Under the pieces are notes generated by a model. That model was not told where the DNA came from. It did not search any database and saw nothing but the letters and a program-made list of their open reading frames with translations. Of a stretch of 64,000 nucleotides of DNA, positions 38,101 through 50,100 are shown one piece after another; the stretch's first letter is position 1, and each line of letters begins with the position of its first letter. The stretch covers positions 1,054,001 through 1,118,000 of the forward strand of contig OY723237.1 of assembly GCA_963210315.1 (NCBI GenBank), given 5' to 3'. The DNA is from Rhynchopus euleeides (lineage: Eukaryota; Euglenozoa; Diplonemea; Diplonemida; Diplonemidae). Made by a program: the position numbers and the translations under genes.

Positions 38101-41100
38101 GGCACGGTCCACCCAGACCTCTCCCACACGAGCTCCAGCGTCCCGTTCCGCGATGCCGTGTACAGCGACACCATGTCGTACCGGTCCTCCGTTGCGAAGG
38201 CGTGCCAGTCAATCTTCACCGACTTCCCGTTGCACGCCGTCTGCCAGCACTTGTGCTCGTTCGGTCCGTAGTGCGGCCTCGGCCCTGCACTGCCACCCAC
38301 CTCAGGCGCAGGGTGCACGATCTTCCCCTGCTGCTGCCCCTGCAGCACCGTGTAGTCGTCGCAGAACAGCGGGCGCTGCACAGGCACAGGCGTCGCAGGC
38401 CCCGCCACAGCCTCCGGCTTCGGCACGTACACCCTGCGCGTGATGACACCGTTGTCACCCAGCACCACGTCCGCCTCCGAGTCGCCGAAGATGTGGTCCC
38501 CGCCGTCCACCCCGCCCAGCACGTCGTGCCCGCCGGTGATGTCGTCCTCGCCCGCCCCGCCGAAGATGGTGTCCGCCCCCTGCTGCCCCAGGATCATGTC
38601 GTCCCCGCCGTCCCCGTGCAGTGTGTCGTTCGCAGCGCCGTACTCCGCCCCGGTGTAGATGGAGCGGTACTGGTGCACTGCCGGGAAGGAGCGGTTGAAC
38701 AGCGCGTGGTCACCCAGCAGCACGTCCACCTCGTCCCCGCCGTGCAGCGTGTCGCTCCCCGTCCCGCCGAACAGATAGTCCTCTCCAGCGCCGCCGTGCA
38801 GCTCGTCATCGCCGCCGAGCCCCTCCTCAACGGTCGGCAGCACCGTGTGCGCCCACACGACCGCGTGGTCTGCACGCGCCAGCACAGCCTCCGCCTGGTC
38901 CCCGAACACCATGTCCATCCCGGCGTTGCCCTCCACGTAGTCGCCGCCCTGCTGTGCAACCACCACGTCGTCCCCGTCCCCGCCGTAGATCGTGTCGTCC
39001 CCGCCGTGTGCGCTGGCAGGGAAGACGGGGGTGAATGTGCGCACCGCCCCCTCCACTCCCACCTGCGTGGGCTGCTCCACCTTCCCGTTGTCTCCGAACA
39101 CGAAGTCCTGCCCCTCCCCGCCGTGCAGCGTGTCCGCCCCGACGCCGCCGATGATGTAGTCGTCCCCCTCGCTGCCGTGCACCAGGTCCGCACCGCCGGC
39201 GTCCTCCGCCGTCGACTCCAGCACCTGCACCAGCGTGTCCAGCGCAACGCGCCCGTGGTCCCCGAACAGCCAGTCATCCCCGGCGTCACCCGTGATCTTG
39301 TCCCCGGCGTGCCCGCCGAACACGATATCGTCCCCGGTCCCGGCCACGACGGTGTCCGCACCGCCAAACCCGCCCGACACCTCGGTGAACACCGACTCGT
39401 ACGTGCGCGTCGCCAGGCTGTTGTGCACCAGCGTGGCCTGCCCGTCGTCCCCGAACACCACATCGTTGCCCGCGCCCGCGTCCACCTCGTCCGCACCCTG
39501 CCCGCCAAACACGAGGTCGTCGCCCTCCCCCGCAACGACGGCGTCGCCAGCACCCGCCGCCCCCGCCACCGCCGTGTACTGCGTCACTGCGGGCGTGAAG
39601 GTCGCGTTCCCGTGGTCCCCGAAGACCACGTCGTTGTCCGCCCCGGCGTCCACCGTGTCCTCGCCCTCTCCGCCGAGAACGACGTCGTCCCCGGCGTGCG
39701 TGGCCACGCTGTCCGCCCCGCCGATGATGCCCGTGTCCAGCGACAGCAGCTCCGACAGCTGCGTGGCGGCAACAAGCCGGATCTGCCCATTGTCCCCGAA
39801 GACCCAGTCGTCCCCGGCATCGCCCGTGATGTTGTCCCCGTCCGGCCCGCCAAACAGGTAGTCGGCCCCGTCGTGCCCGCTCAGGGTGTCGGCGCCGCCG
39901 TCTGCCTCCGACTGCGTCGCGTATGTGCGCACGTACGTCTGAGGTTCCGACGCGGCCCCGATCACGTGCGCCTCCCCGTAGTCCCCGAAGACCACGTCGT
40001 TGCCGGTGCCCGCGTTCGCCACATCCCCGCCGGCGCCGCCAAAGATCACATCGTCCCCGTCGTCCCCGTCGATGGTATCATCCCCGCCGTACCCGGCGTG
40101 TGACGTCGCGGCGTGCGCCTCCGGAACCTCCGCCGTCGTGTTGAGCTGCACCGACCCGTGGTCCCCGAACAGCACGTCCGACCCGTTGTCTCCGTGCAGC
40201 GCGTCCCCGCCGCCCCCGCCAAACACGTAGTCCGCCCCGTCCCCGCCGGCAATCTCGTCCGCCAGCCCCGACGCGGGCGCAATGCTCTGCGCCTGGCGCA
40301 CCGACCCAGACGCAGACGACACGGGCACCACATGCAGCGCACGCGACGACGCCATCGGCTCGTCCACAAGCACGGCGGACCACTGCAGGTCAACCTGCCC
40401 GTGGTCGCCGAACAGCCAGTCCGCCCCATCCGCCCCCGTGATGGTGTCGGACCCGCTCCCACCGAACACAAAGTCGTCGTCAGCCGCACCGTCGATCGTG
40501 TTCGCCTCCCCGGCGTATTCCGTGTCCACAGACACGAGCGACGCGCTGCTGGCATCCGCCGTGTACTCCCCGTAGTTGCCGAACAGCACGTCCGACCCGT
40601 CTGCGCCGAGCAGTGTGTCCTCCCCGTGCCCGCCGAACAGCACGTCGTGCCCACCCTCCCCGTGCACCGTGTCTGCCCCGCCTGCCATGGGGGCCTGCGT
40701 GCGCGCCCTCACCTCCGTTGAGATGCTCGGGGCCACCGACCCGCTCCCGTGGTCCCCAAACAGCCAGTCGTTCCCGTCCGCGCCCCACACCGTGTCCGCA
40801 CCCTGCCCACCCAGCAGGATGTCGTCCCCGTCCTCCCCGAACAGCACGTCCCCGGCCCCCACCGCCTCCGCGACGTCTGTCTCTGTCGATGCGAAGGCGA
40901 AGTCGCCCGCCACCGCAGACGTGTACGACCCGGCGTCACCGAACACCACGTCCACGCCCGTCCCGCCCCACACCGTGTCGTTCCCGGCCCCGCCGAGCAC
41001 CACGTCGTCCCCGCTGCCGGCCCACACGAAGTCCCCGGCACCGGCCTCGCGGATCGTCGTCGCCACACTCGTCACCAGGCGCGCTCCGGACGCGTACGAC

Positions 41101-44100
41101 AGCAGCACGAACATGTGGTCCCCGGCCACCACGTCCGCCCCGTCCGCCGACATGATCTTGTCCGCCCCGTTCCCGCCGGCCACGACGTCCGCCCCGGCGC
41201 CCGACTCCAGCACGTCGTCCCCGCCGTCGCTCTCGCACGCCGACTCCGCGCGCGTCAGCAGCCCCTCCGTGAACTCCACGTACCCGTAGTCGCCGAACAC
41301 GGCGTCCTCCCCGGGCCCGGTCGCCACCACATCCACATCCGCACCCCCGAACGCAACGTACCCGACCCCGCCGGTCGTCGTGATCGTGTCCCGCCCGCCG
41401 GCAGCACAGTGGTCCGTGAAGGCGGACGAACGCAGGTGCGCCACGCCGCTCAGCGCCGGCGTGCTCCCCGCCGGCACGCCCACCGTGTCCACCCCGCCAA
41501 ACACGGCGCGCCCGGTGTCACCGAAGATGATGTCCGCCGCAAGCCCTGACATGATGGTGTCCGCCCCGGCCCCGCCGAGGAGCACCAGCGGCAGCGTCGA
41601 CTGCGACGCGTCCAGCGTGTCATCCCCCTCCTCTGTCCCGACAACGCAGAACCCGTCCGTGTCGGCCGACAGCGCCACCGTCACGTTGTCCGCCCCGTCC
41701 CCGGTGAAGACGGAGGTCACCGTGCGAGCTCCCACCGCGGGCACCCCGTCTGCCCCGCCGTACGTCTGCGCCACCAGCACTGTGTCGGCATGCGCCCCGA
41801 GCCACACTGTGATCCCGCGCGTGTAGTCGGGACCCGTGTACACAATGTCCGCAGGCGCGACGCCTGCGATGCGCCCCGCCGTCAGCGTCACGTTCGTGCG
41901 CCCCACCGTCGACAGCGTGTCCGCCACGAGCAGGCGCTTGCGCCCCTGCGTGCCCGGCTCGCCCCCGTCGACCGTCAGCAGCGCCTCCACGTAGTCAGCC
42001 CGCCCCTCCACCTTCATCACCGCCACGGCCGCCGCGTTGCTCAGCACCACCGCGTCCGACCCGACAGCCACCGTGTCGTCCCCGGCGTGCAGGCGCACCA
42101 CTGTCGGCACAGACGTACCGCGCACGTTCAGCGTGTCGTCCCCGGCCGTCGACAGGTCGATGTCCAGCGACTCCACCCCCGTGTACACCAGCCCCGCCAG
42201 CACCGTGCGCGCGTCGATGCGCTCCCCGTTCAGCAGCTCCTCCGACGCCCCGATAACGTTTGCCGTGTCCAGCGACAGCGTGCTGATGGAGGCGACCGCC
42301 GCCATCTCCCCCGTGTACCGCACCAGGTACACCTCGTCGCTCACCCGGTCCACGGCGAAGCTCTGCGCGCACCGCGCACCCGCGGCCGTCCCACACACCT
42401 CCGTATCCGGGAACACGGCGGCGTGCATGGCGCTCGCCATCGCCGCCCCGTCCGTCCCGACCGCAAACTCGAGCTCGTACGGCTTCGCGTCCACAGAGAA
42501 GGAGAGGGTGAAGGTCCCGCCCGTCCCGCGCACGGCCACCACCTGCACGGCCACATACCCGGAGTCGCGCGGGGGCGGGTACATCCCCAGCCCCGTCAGC
42601 TCCGTGCGTGTCAGGAACCCGGCATCCCCCAGCACGTTCCCCTGCGTGTTGTTCACATGCAGCGTGTCCGTCCCTGCCCCACCGGCCACGCTCACCACGT
42701 CCTGCACCCCGGACACCAGGCCGTCTCCGAAGACAAAGGTGTCGTTCCCGTCCGCCCCGTCCAGCACGACAGGGCCGTCGGCCGCCAGCACCGTGAAGGC
42801 GTCGTTGCCCTTCCCCGCGTTGACGTACGTCGCCCCGGGGTGCGTCCCGTTCACCACCACCGTGTCCACCGCAGGGCCGAGGTTCACCACCACCTCCTCC
42901 ATCCCCACGTAGGAGATCCCGCCGAGCACAGTCTCCCCCGCCAGCACGCGCGTCTCCCCCATCCCCATCCCGGTGATGCGCCCCTCCGCCAACGCCACCG
43001 TGGTCGGGAGGAACCCACCCGTGTTCTCCACCACCAGGCGGTCCACCTGCTGCTCCTCCCGCACCGTCAGCCACAGGTTCGTCTGCCCGGGGAACGCCTC
43101 CAGGTCCACCTCCCCGGGGTATGAGATCGCCTTCAGCGTCGACACCGACCCGGGCGCCTCCCCGCCCCCGACCGTCAGCGCCCCCTGGATCTGGTACGCC
43201 AGGGCCGGCTGCGACGCAAACTGCTGCGTCGCCTCCCCCTGGTCGACTGTCTCGTCGCCGATCGGGGCCACTGTAATCGTCACCGGCACCGCGTACGTCG
43301 TCGCGTTGAAGACCACAGACGCCGGGGACACCGTCACCTGCTTCGCCGCAAGCGACGGCTTACCCCACACCTGCGACAGCTGCACCACCGCGTCCACTGT
43401 CACCTCCCCGATAGGCGCCTGCGTCAGGTACAGCTTGTACGTGTCCTCCGTCACCCCCTCGATCACCTCGGTGCTGCCACCCGACTCCAGCACCACCAAC
43501 CCGGGCGCGTCGTCGTCCACAATCTCCACGTTCACAGCCGACGCCGCCAGCCCGCTGTACACAATGTTCGAACCGCTCACAACCACGTCGTGGTTCAGCG
43601 CCACAAAGTGGAACCCTTCAACCGCGTCGTCGTTGATCGCTGTCACCGTCACCGTCTGCCGGCACCCGGTGCTTGTGTCGAACACAACCGACGCCGGCGA
43701 CGCCGTGACCTGCGCCGTGTCGTAGCGCAGGTTGACCGCCACGTCCTGCGGGCGCGCGTCCGCCACGCACGGCTGCAGCAGCACGTCGTATGTCACCGAC
43801 GTCCCCACGTCCCCGAGCCCCGACTCCGACACCCGCATCCCGGGGTCCGCGAGCGTCTCCAGGATGTAGATCTCCGCCTGGTCCTCGTCCACCACGCGCA
43901 CCGGCACCGATGGGATCTTCAGGGAGTTGTACCCGTCCGTGTTGCTGAGCTGCGACACAGCGTGCCCCAGGAACGCCACCTCGCCCCCTTCCACCGCGCC
44001 GTCCTGCACCACCGTCACCGTCACTGTCTTCGGGATGAACCAGGTCAGCCAGTTGAAGCTGACAATCGCCGGGGACACTGTCACAGACGCCGCATTCGGA

Positions 44101-47100
44101 ATCTCGGACGGCGGGGCCGGGGCCACGATCGTGACGTCAACCCGGTCGCTGTCGGTGCGCCCGGTGACGGGGTGCGCCATGCGGACCGTGTACGTCCCCA
44201 CACGCTCCGACGCGCTCCCCCCCTCCAGCAGCACTAGCTCCGTGGGCACCACAAGCGCGATGGATGCGTTATCCGCGTCCGTCACATACGCCGTCACGCC
44301 GTGCGCCTCCAGCCCGTCGTACGCCGCATCCGTTGCACTCGACAGCGCGTGCTCGATCACCCCGTTGTGCCCGCGCAGGTCGCTGCTCTGCACCGGCACG
44401 CTGTAGCGCGGCGTGACGTACACCGTGTCGCTCCCCAGCCCTGCAAACACGCTCGTCTTCACATGTGCCGCCGTGCTCATCACGTACACCGCGTCGTCCC
44501 CCGCCGCCGTGTTCAGCTCCACGCTCTCGATCCCCGTGAAGGTAACGTACAGCCCGGCTCCGTAGATCCCGTCCCGCGTGATCACAAACGTGTCCGGCAG
44601 GTTCGTCCCGATCGCCACCAGGGTGTCGAACCCGGGGCCGCCGTCGATTGACACCGGGGCGTTCACCGTGTAGTACACCACGTCGTCCCCCTCGTCCGTC
44701 GACACGTCCGTCTGCTTCACCGCCGGGTCGGGCTGCGTCTGGTCCTCCGCGTCCGCAAGCGCAAACGCGCGCACCGTGAAGCGGTCGTTCCCGACCCCGC
44801 CGCGCAGCGACAGCGTCCCCACGTTCCGCATCACCACGAACGTGTCCTCCCCGCTCTCCCCGTTGCAGTTCATATGCTCCCCGTTCCCGTCGCTCAGCCA
44901 CCCCTCCGTCGTCAGCGTGGTGCCGAAGGCATCCCCCGGCTCGCTCATGTCCGCCGCCACACGCTCCGAGTTCCACAGCTGCCCGATCAGGAAGCGGTCA
45001 TCCCCGGCACCCCCGTTCTGCGTTGTGATCCCCGACGTCCCGTCCGTCACGAACGTGTCATCCCCGGCCAGCCCGTTCACCGCAATCCCGCCGTTGATGG
45101 AGGCGTCGATGTCGATCCGCTCCGCCGCACCCGTCGCTGTGTGGATCAGCGCAATGAAGTTCTTCCGGAACAGGAACAGGTCCGGGTCGGGGGTCCCGTT
45201 GATCACAAGCGTGTTCGACTCCTTCGTCTCCGGGTTCCAGTACCCGGTGTCGTTCAGGGTGATGCGCGACTGCCCTGTGCCCGAGTACCCGATCTCGTAC
45301 GCGTCGGGCTCGTCCCCCCCGTCCAGCAGCAGCAGCCCGGCGATGCGGTTCACCACCGTGTCCCCCTCCATGGTGACGGGGATCACCAGCCGGTCCTCTC
45401 CCTTGCCCGCGTACACCTGCGTCGGCCCGCTCGACCCGCTGACGGTCAGCTCGTCCGTCTCCTCCCCGCCGTACACCGCCGTGTTCCCCGTGTGGGTGGA
45501 TGCCGTCGTGAACGTGTTCGCCATCCGCCTCGCCAGATGCACCTCCACAGACCCCACCGCCGAGTACAGGATCCCATCCGCCGACATGCCCAGCCCGGAC
45601 ACGCGCGTCGACGTCAGACCTCCGACGTTCACGATGTTGGTCCCACTCTGTGTGTCCAGCGAGTCGTCGATCACCATGGTCGTCCCCGCCCCGCTGCCGC
45701 TCACCTTCACGGGCGACACAATGTCGTTCACCGTCACACCCCCGATGCGCACCGTGTCCGTGCCCCCGTTCGCCTTCACCTCGATGGATGCGCCCGCCGG
45801 CGTCGCCGCCACGGTAAAATCGTCCGCCCCGCCCGTCAGCGTCACCCGCACCACGTCCATCGTCACGAAGTCCAACGACCCGGGCATCCCGTCCAGCACA
45901 ACCTCGTACGGCGCCACACCACCCACCTCCTGCCGGGGCGACGCCGCCAGCGACCCCGTCCCCGCAGTTTGCGCCTCCACGTACAGCGTGTCCTGCCCGT
46001 CACCGCCCACAAGCGTCACAGCCCCGGCCACGGCTGCCCCGGCACGCACAATCACCTTGTCGTTGCCCCCGGCCAGGTACACGTAGAGCTTCGTCCCCGC
46101 CGCCAGCCCCGTCACCGTCACCGTGTTTGCCGCTCCGTTCAGGTAGATGTGCACCTCCTCGAACTCGGAGTACAGGATCCCCTCCCCCGTCAGCCCGAAC
46201 CCGGTGATCTGCCCAGCCGCAAGCGTCCCCGCAGGGATCTCCGTCACCTTCGTCGACAGGTCCAGGATCAGCCTGTCCGTCTCCTGCCCGCCGTCGTCCC
46301 CGCCGGTGAAGGTCCCGCGCGACACCGGGTTCACCAGCAGCACCGTGTCGGAGAAGCGCTGCGCGTGCCCCTCGTACGACAGGAACCCGCTGAACTCCTG
46401 CGCCTGCCGCGTGTCGTCTTGCCCCGCAGCCGGCGGGGTCCCGAACAGCACCTCCACCTCCTCCGACCCGCCGCCCGCCCCGTTCACGTGCCGGATGGTG
46501 AAGTACTCCCCCTTGTCCGACGTGTCCCCGGTGTCGCGGGAGCTGGCCCGCGTCCCCATGTTCAGCAGCAGCACGGTGTTGCTACTGTCCTTCTCCGCCA
46601 GCACCGGCAGCGCGGGCGGCGTCGTGTCCAGGTCTAAGAAGCACACCGACGTGGAGAACTTCCACACCGACTCCCAGCGCCCGCGCGGCCAGCAGATGAA
46701 CGCCGCGCACTTCCAGTTCACAAACGGGTTGAACAGCTCCACGCTGAAGGAGGCCCCTGCGCACATCTTGATCTTGATGTTGAAGATGTCGAGGAACGAC
46801 CCCTTCTCGATGATGCTCTTGATCTCGCTGAACCGGATCTTCCCGTCGTCGTTCGGGTCGTACAGGTCAATCGACCCGGTGAAGCTGAACTCCCCGCTCG
46901 CACTCAGACGCGCCAGGAACAGGTTCAGCGTCGCACCGATCCGCACCCGCCCAGCCGAGTACAGCTCCGGGATGTCCACGCCCCCCGTCCCCGTCGGCTT
47001 GTCCGTGTCCGACAGGTAGAACCCGTCCAGCGCCAGCGCCGGGTTGCTCTGCTCGATGGCACGCCGGATCCCGCTCGTGTCGTACCCCACAGACACACGC

Positions 47101-50100
47101 GCCCGGAACTGGAACGACCCGTAGAAGTCGATCACCACAATACCGGCCGCCACCGGGAACCAGAAGTCGATCGTCACGTCGATCTCCATCTGCGGGGTCT
47201 GCACCACAAACAGGTCAACGTCCTTCCCGGTGATCAGCCCCAGCACCCCGTTCGCAGACAGGAACGGCAGGCTGAACACCGCGTCCGGATCCGTCAGCTG
47301 CCGCATCAGCGCCCGCATCTTGTCCGACCCGGTGGTCGCCGCACCCGACACGGGGACGTCGTCATCCTGCACCACGGCGTACCGCGCCCCCGTGTACCCG
47401 GCCGGGAGCTCCGCATCTGGCGACAGGCGGGTGAAGCCCCCCTTCAGAAGCTGCCAGTTCCCGAAGCTGACCTTCAGGGTCCCCGTCCACGTTGCCAGCT
47501 CCTTGATCACGTCCGTCACCGCAATCACGAGGTCGATGATCTGCTGGATCGCGTTCAGGTACGCCAGCACGTTCTTCACGCTCCCGCGCACGGGGCCGCC
47601 CGCCCCCAGCAGCCCGTTCAGCAGCACCTCCGGCAGCTGCAGCAGCGACACGTCCCGCCCGGCCAGGTCCGAGATCACCGGCAGCGGCTTCTGCAGCGCC
47701 ACCAGGACGGGCCGCAGCGGGGCCAGGAAAGAGTCCAGCTTCGCGAAGATGGGCTGCAGGATGTTCGTCACAAACTCCCCCAGGTCCAGCGCTACGTCGA
47801 TCAGCAGGAACTGGTTTGTCGCCATCGACGGGTCATCCGAGATTGTCCCCTTTGCATCCGGCACCGCCACGGACAGGGTCGCGTTTGTCCCCGCCGTTGC
47901 CAGGCGTTCCCACTTCGTCCCGTAGTACGAGTACAGCGCTGTGGTGAAACGCGGCAGACCGGAGCTCCCCGCCAGCCCGAGCGTCATGTCCATCCCGACG
48001 GCCACCTCGAATTCCGCGTTCGCCCGCAGCAGCCCGGCGCCCCCGCTCTTCAGCTCCCGGAAGGTGAGGAACCCGTCATCGTCCGTCTCACCCACATCCA
48101 CCGACATGCGCCCGAGCAGCTGCGTCACATCGTTCCTGTTCTCGATATCCGCCTTCAGGATGAACAGCTCCCCGTCCGCCTTCAGGAACGGCAGCGTCAG
48201 ATCCGCGTACACCTCCATCTCCGTCCCCACCACGTTCAGGTAGAACCCGCGCGACACGCTGACCCCAAACCACAGCTTGAATTCCCACCCGACCAGCAGC
48301 TCCACCCCGCCGCTCGCGTTCAGCTTCAGCGGCAGCTCCTCCAGCCCGAAGTCGAAGTCGAACTGTTCGGTGAACCTGAGGTCCTTCCCGAGCGTCACGT
48401 CCCACTCCACCGCATCCGCGTCGTCCAACGACCTCCCCTCGATCAGCATCGCGTCTTCGTTCAGCACCTGCAGATCGTCCCCCTTCTTGTTCTTGATCAT
48501 GACCGGGATCGTGTCCCCCTTCAGAATCTTGCGACCCTGGAAGAGCTCCACCATGAGGTCGCGCAGCACCTTCACCGCGTTGGTGTCCTCGATGCCCTCC
48601 ATTGCCGCGCTGAGCTTCTCCTTCATCTCCACCCGGAACGCCTCGATGAAGTCGCGCTCCACCACCTCCCGGATCTTGTTCTTCACGATCGGGATGTCCA
48701 TCGACCCGAGCACACCATCCGCCGCCACGATAGCCAGGTTCAGCCTGTTGAACATCCCGTCCACCCCCTTCAGGAGGGACTGCTTGTCCTGCACCAGCGC
48801 GGCAATCGGGTTCAGGTCAACCAGTGGCGCCGTCAGCGACCGCAGCAGGGCCGGCACGTCCAGCCCGTCAAACTTCACCAGCTTGATGCTCTTGTCCGAC
48901 GTCCCGTTGTTGCGGGTCAGGAAGTCCGAGATGGACGGGATCCCGATAGTCAGCGTCTCCGTGATCCCGGACACGACCACCGGCAGCACCGCCTCCACGC
49001 GCCCCTGGTGCGACAGCCCGAAGTCGTTCACGATGGTGGAGAAGGCGCCGGCCTCGTCCAGGTAGTACTTCGTCCCCTCCACGAGGCCGTAACGCACGTA
49101 CGCCGGCTCCGCCGGGTTCCCGGTACCCGCGTCCAGCGAGACATGTGCATCGACAATCTCGAACGTGATCGGCCCCAGCGACAGCGACAGCCCCCCCTGC
49201 GCGCTTGCCCGCAGGTTCGCCTGCAGCGCTGTCCCGCCGCCCACGAACAGACGGAACGGCTTGGACGACATGTCCACACCCAGCTGCAGCTTCGCCGTCG
49301 CGCTCCCCTCCAGCGATATCGCCAGGGTCCCGTCCATGTCCAGGAAGTCCCCGAGCAGATCCACAATCTCCTCCACCCCGGGCACCCCCGCCAGCTCCAC
49401 CAGCTCCTGCAGGTTCATGTCCAGGTTCAGGTCCGGCAGCGCCGGTGGCGCGGCCGTGAACTCCAGTTCCAGCGCCAGCACACTGGTGTCCGCGTCGTAC
49501 TTGAACTCCATCAGGCACGACCCCGTGCACCCCTTGCTCGCGTCCGTCTCTGCCGGCAGCCCCAGCTTCTCCTCCACCAGCAGCTCGATGCGCGCCAGCC
49601 CGCCCTGCGTGTTGTTCAGAAGCACCTCCAGCTCCGCCAGCACCGCCTGCACCTGCGTCACCACCGTGCGCGGGGTGACCGACACCAGCGGCACACTCGC
49701 GTCCATCAGCGGCAGGTCCGACAGCAGCCCCGACACCGCAGGGGTCTTCTGCGTGTTCCCGAAGATCAGGTCCACCCCGTCCGCAATCAGCCCCACAATG
49801 TCCGCCACCGACAGGTTCCGGAAGTTCGGGATGTCCGGGCCGTCCACCGTCACCACAAAGTCGGACGCATTCGGGAAGGAGAAGTTCGGCTGCAGCTCCA
49901 CGAAGAAGGGAGGGTTCAGCGCCACCGCCACCGACCCGCTCACGGGGGACAGGAACCCGGGGATCCCGACCGACACGTCCACGTACAGGTTCGCATCCAC
50001 CGTCGCGTTTGCCGCAATCATCCCGAAGGGGTCTTCGACAATCGCATCCCGGATGTCGCTCAGCGCCATCGCCTCCCCACGCGTCCCGAAGTCGGCCACT

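Noticed and set aside
36309..40103. 1,264-codon open frame on the plus strand
   Set aside because: Antisense of the RTX region of the giant gene; its His/Arg/Val-rich translation is the mirror of Asp/Gly-rich repeats in GC-rich codons.
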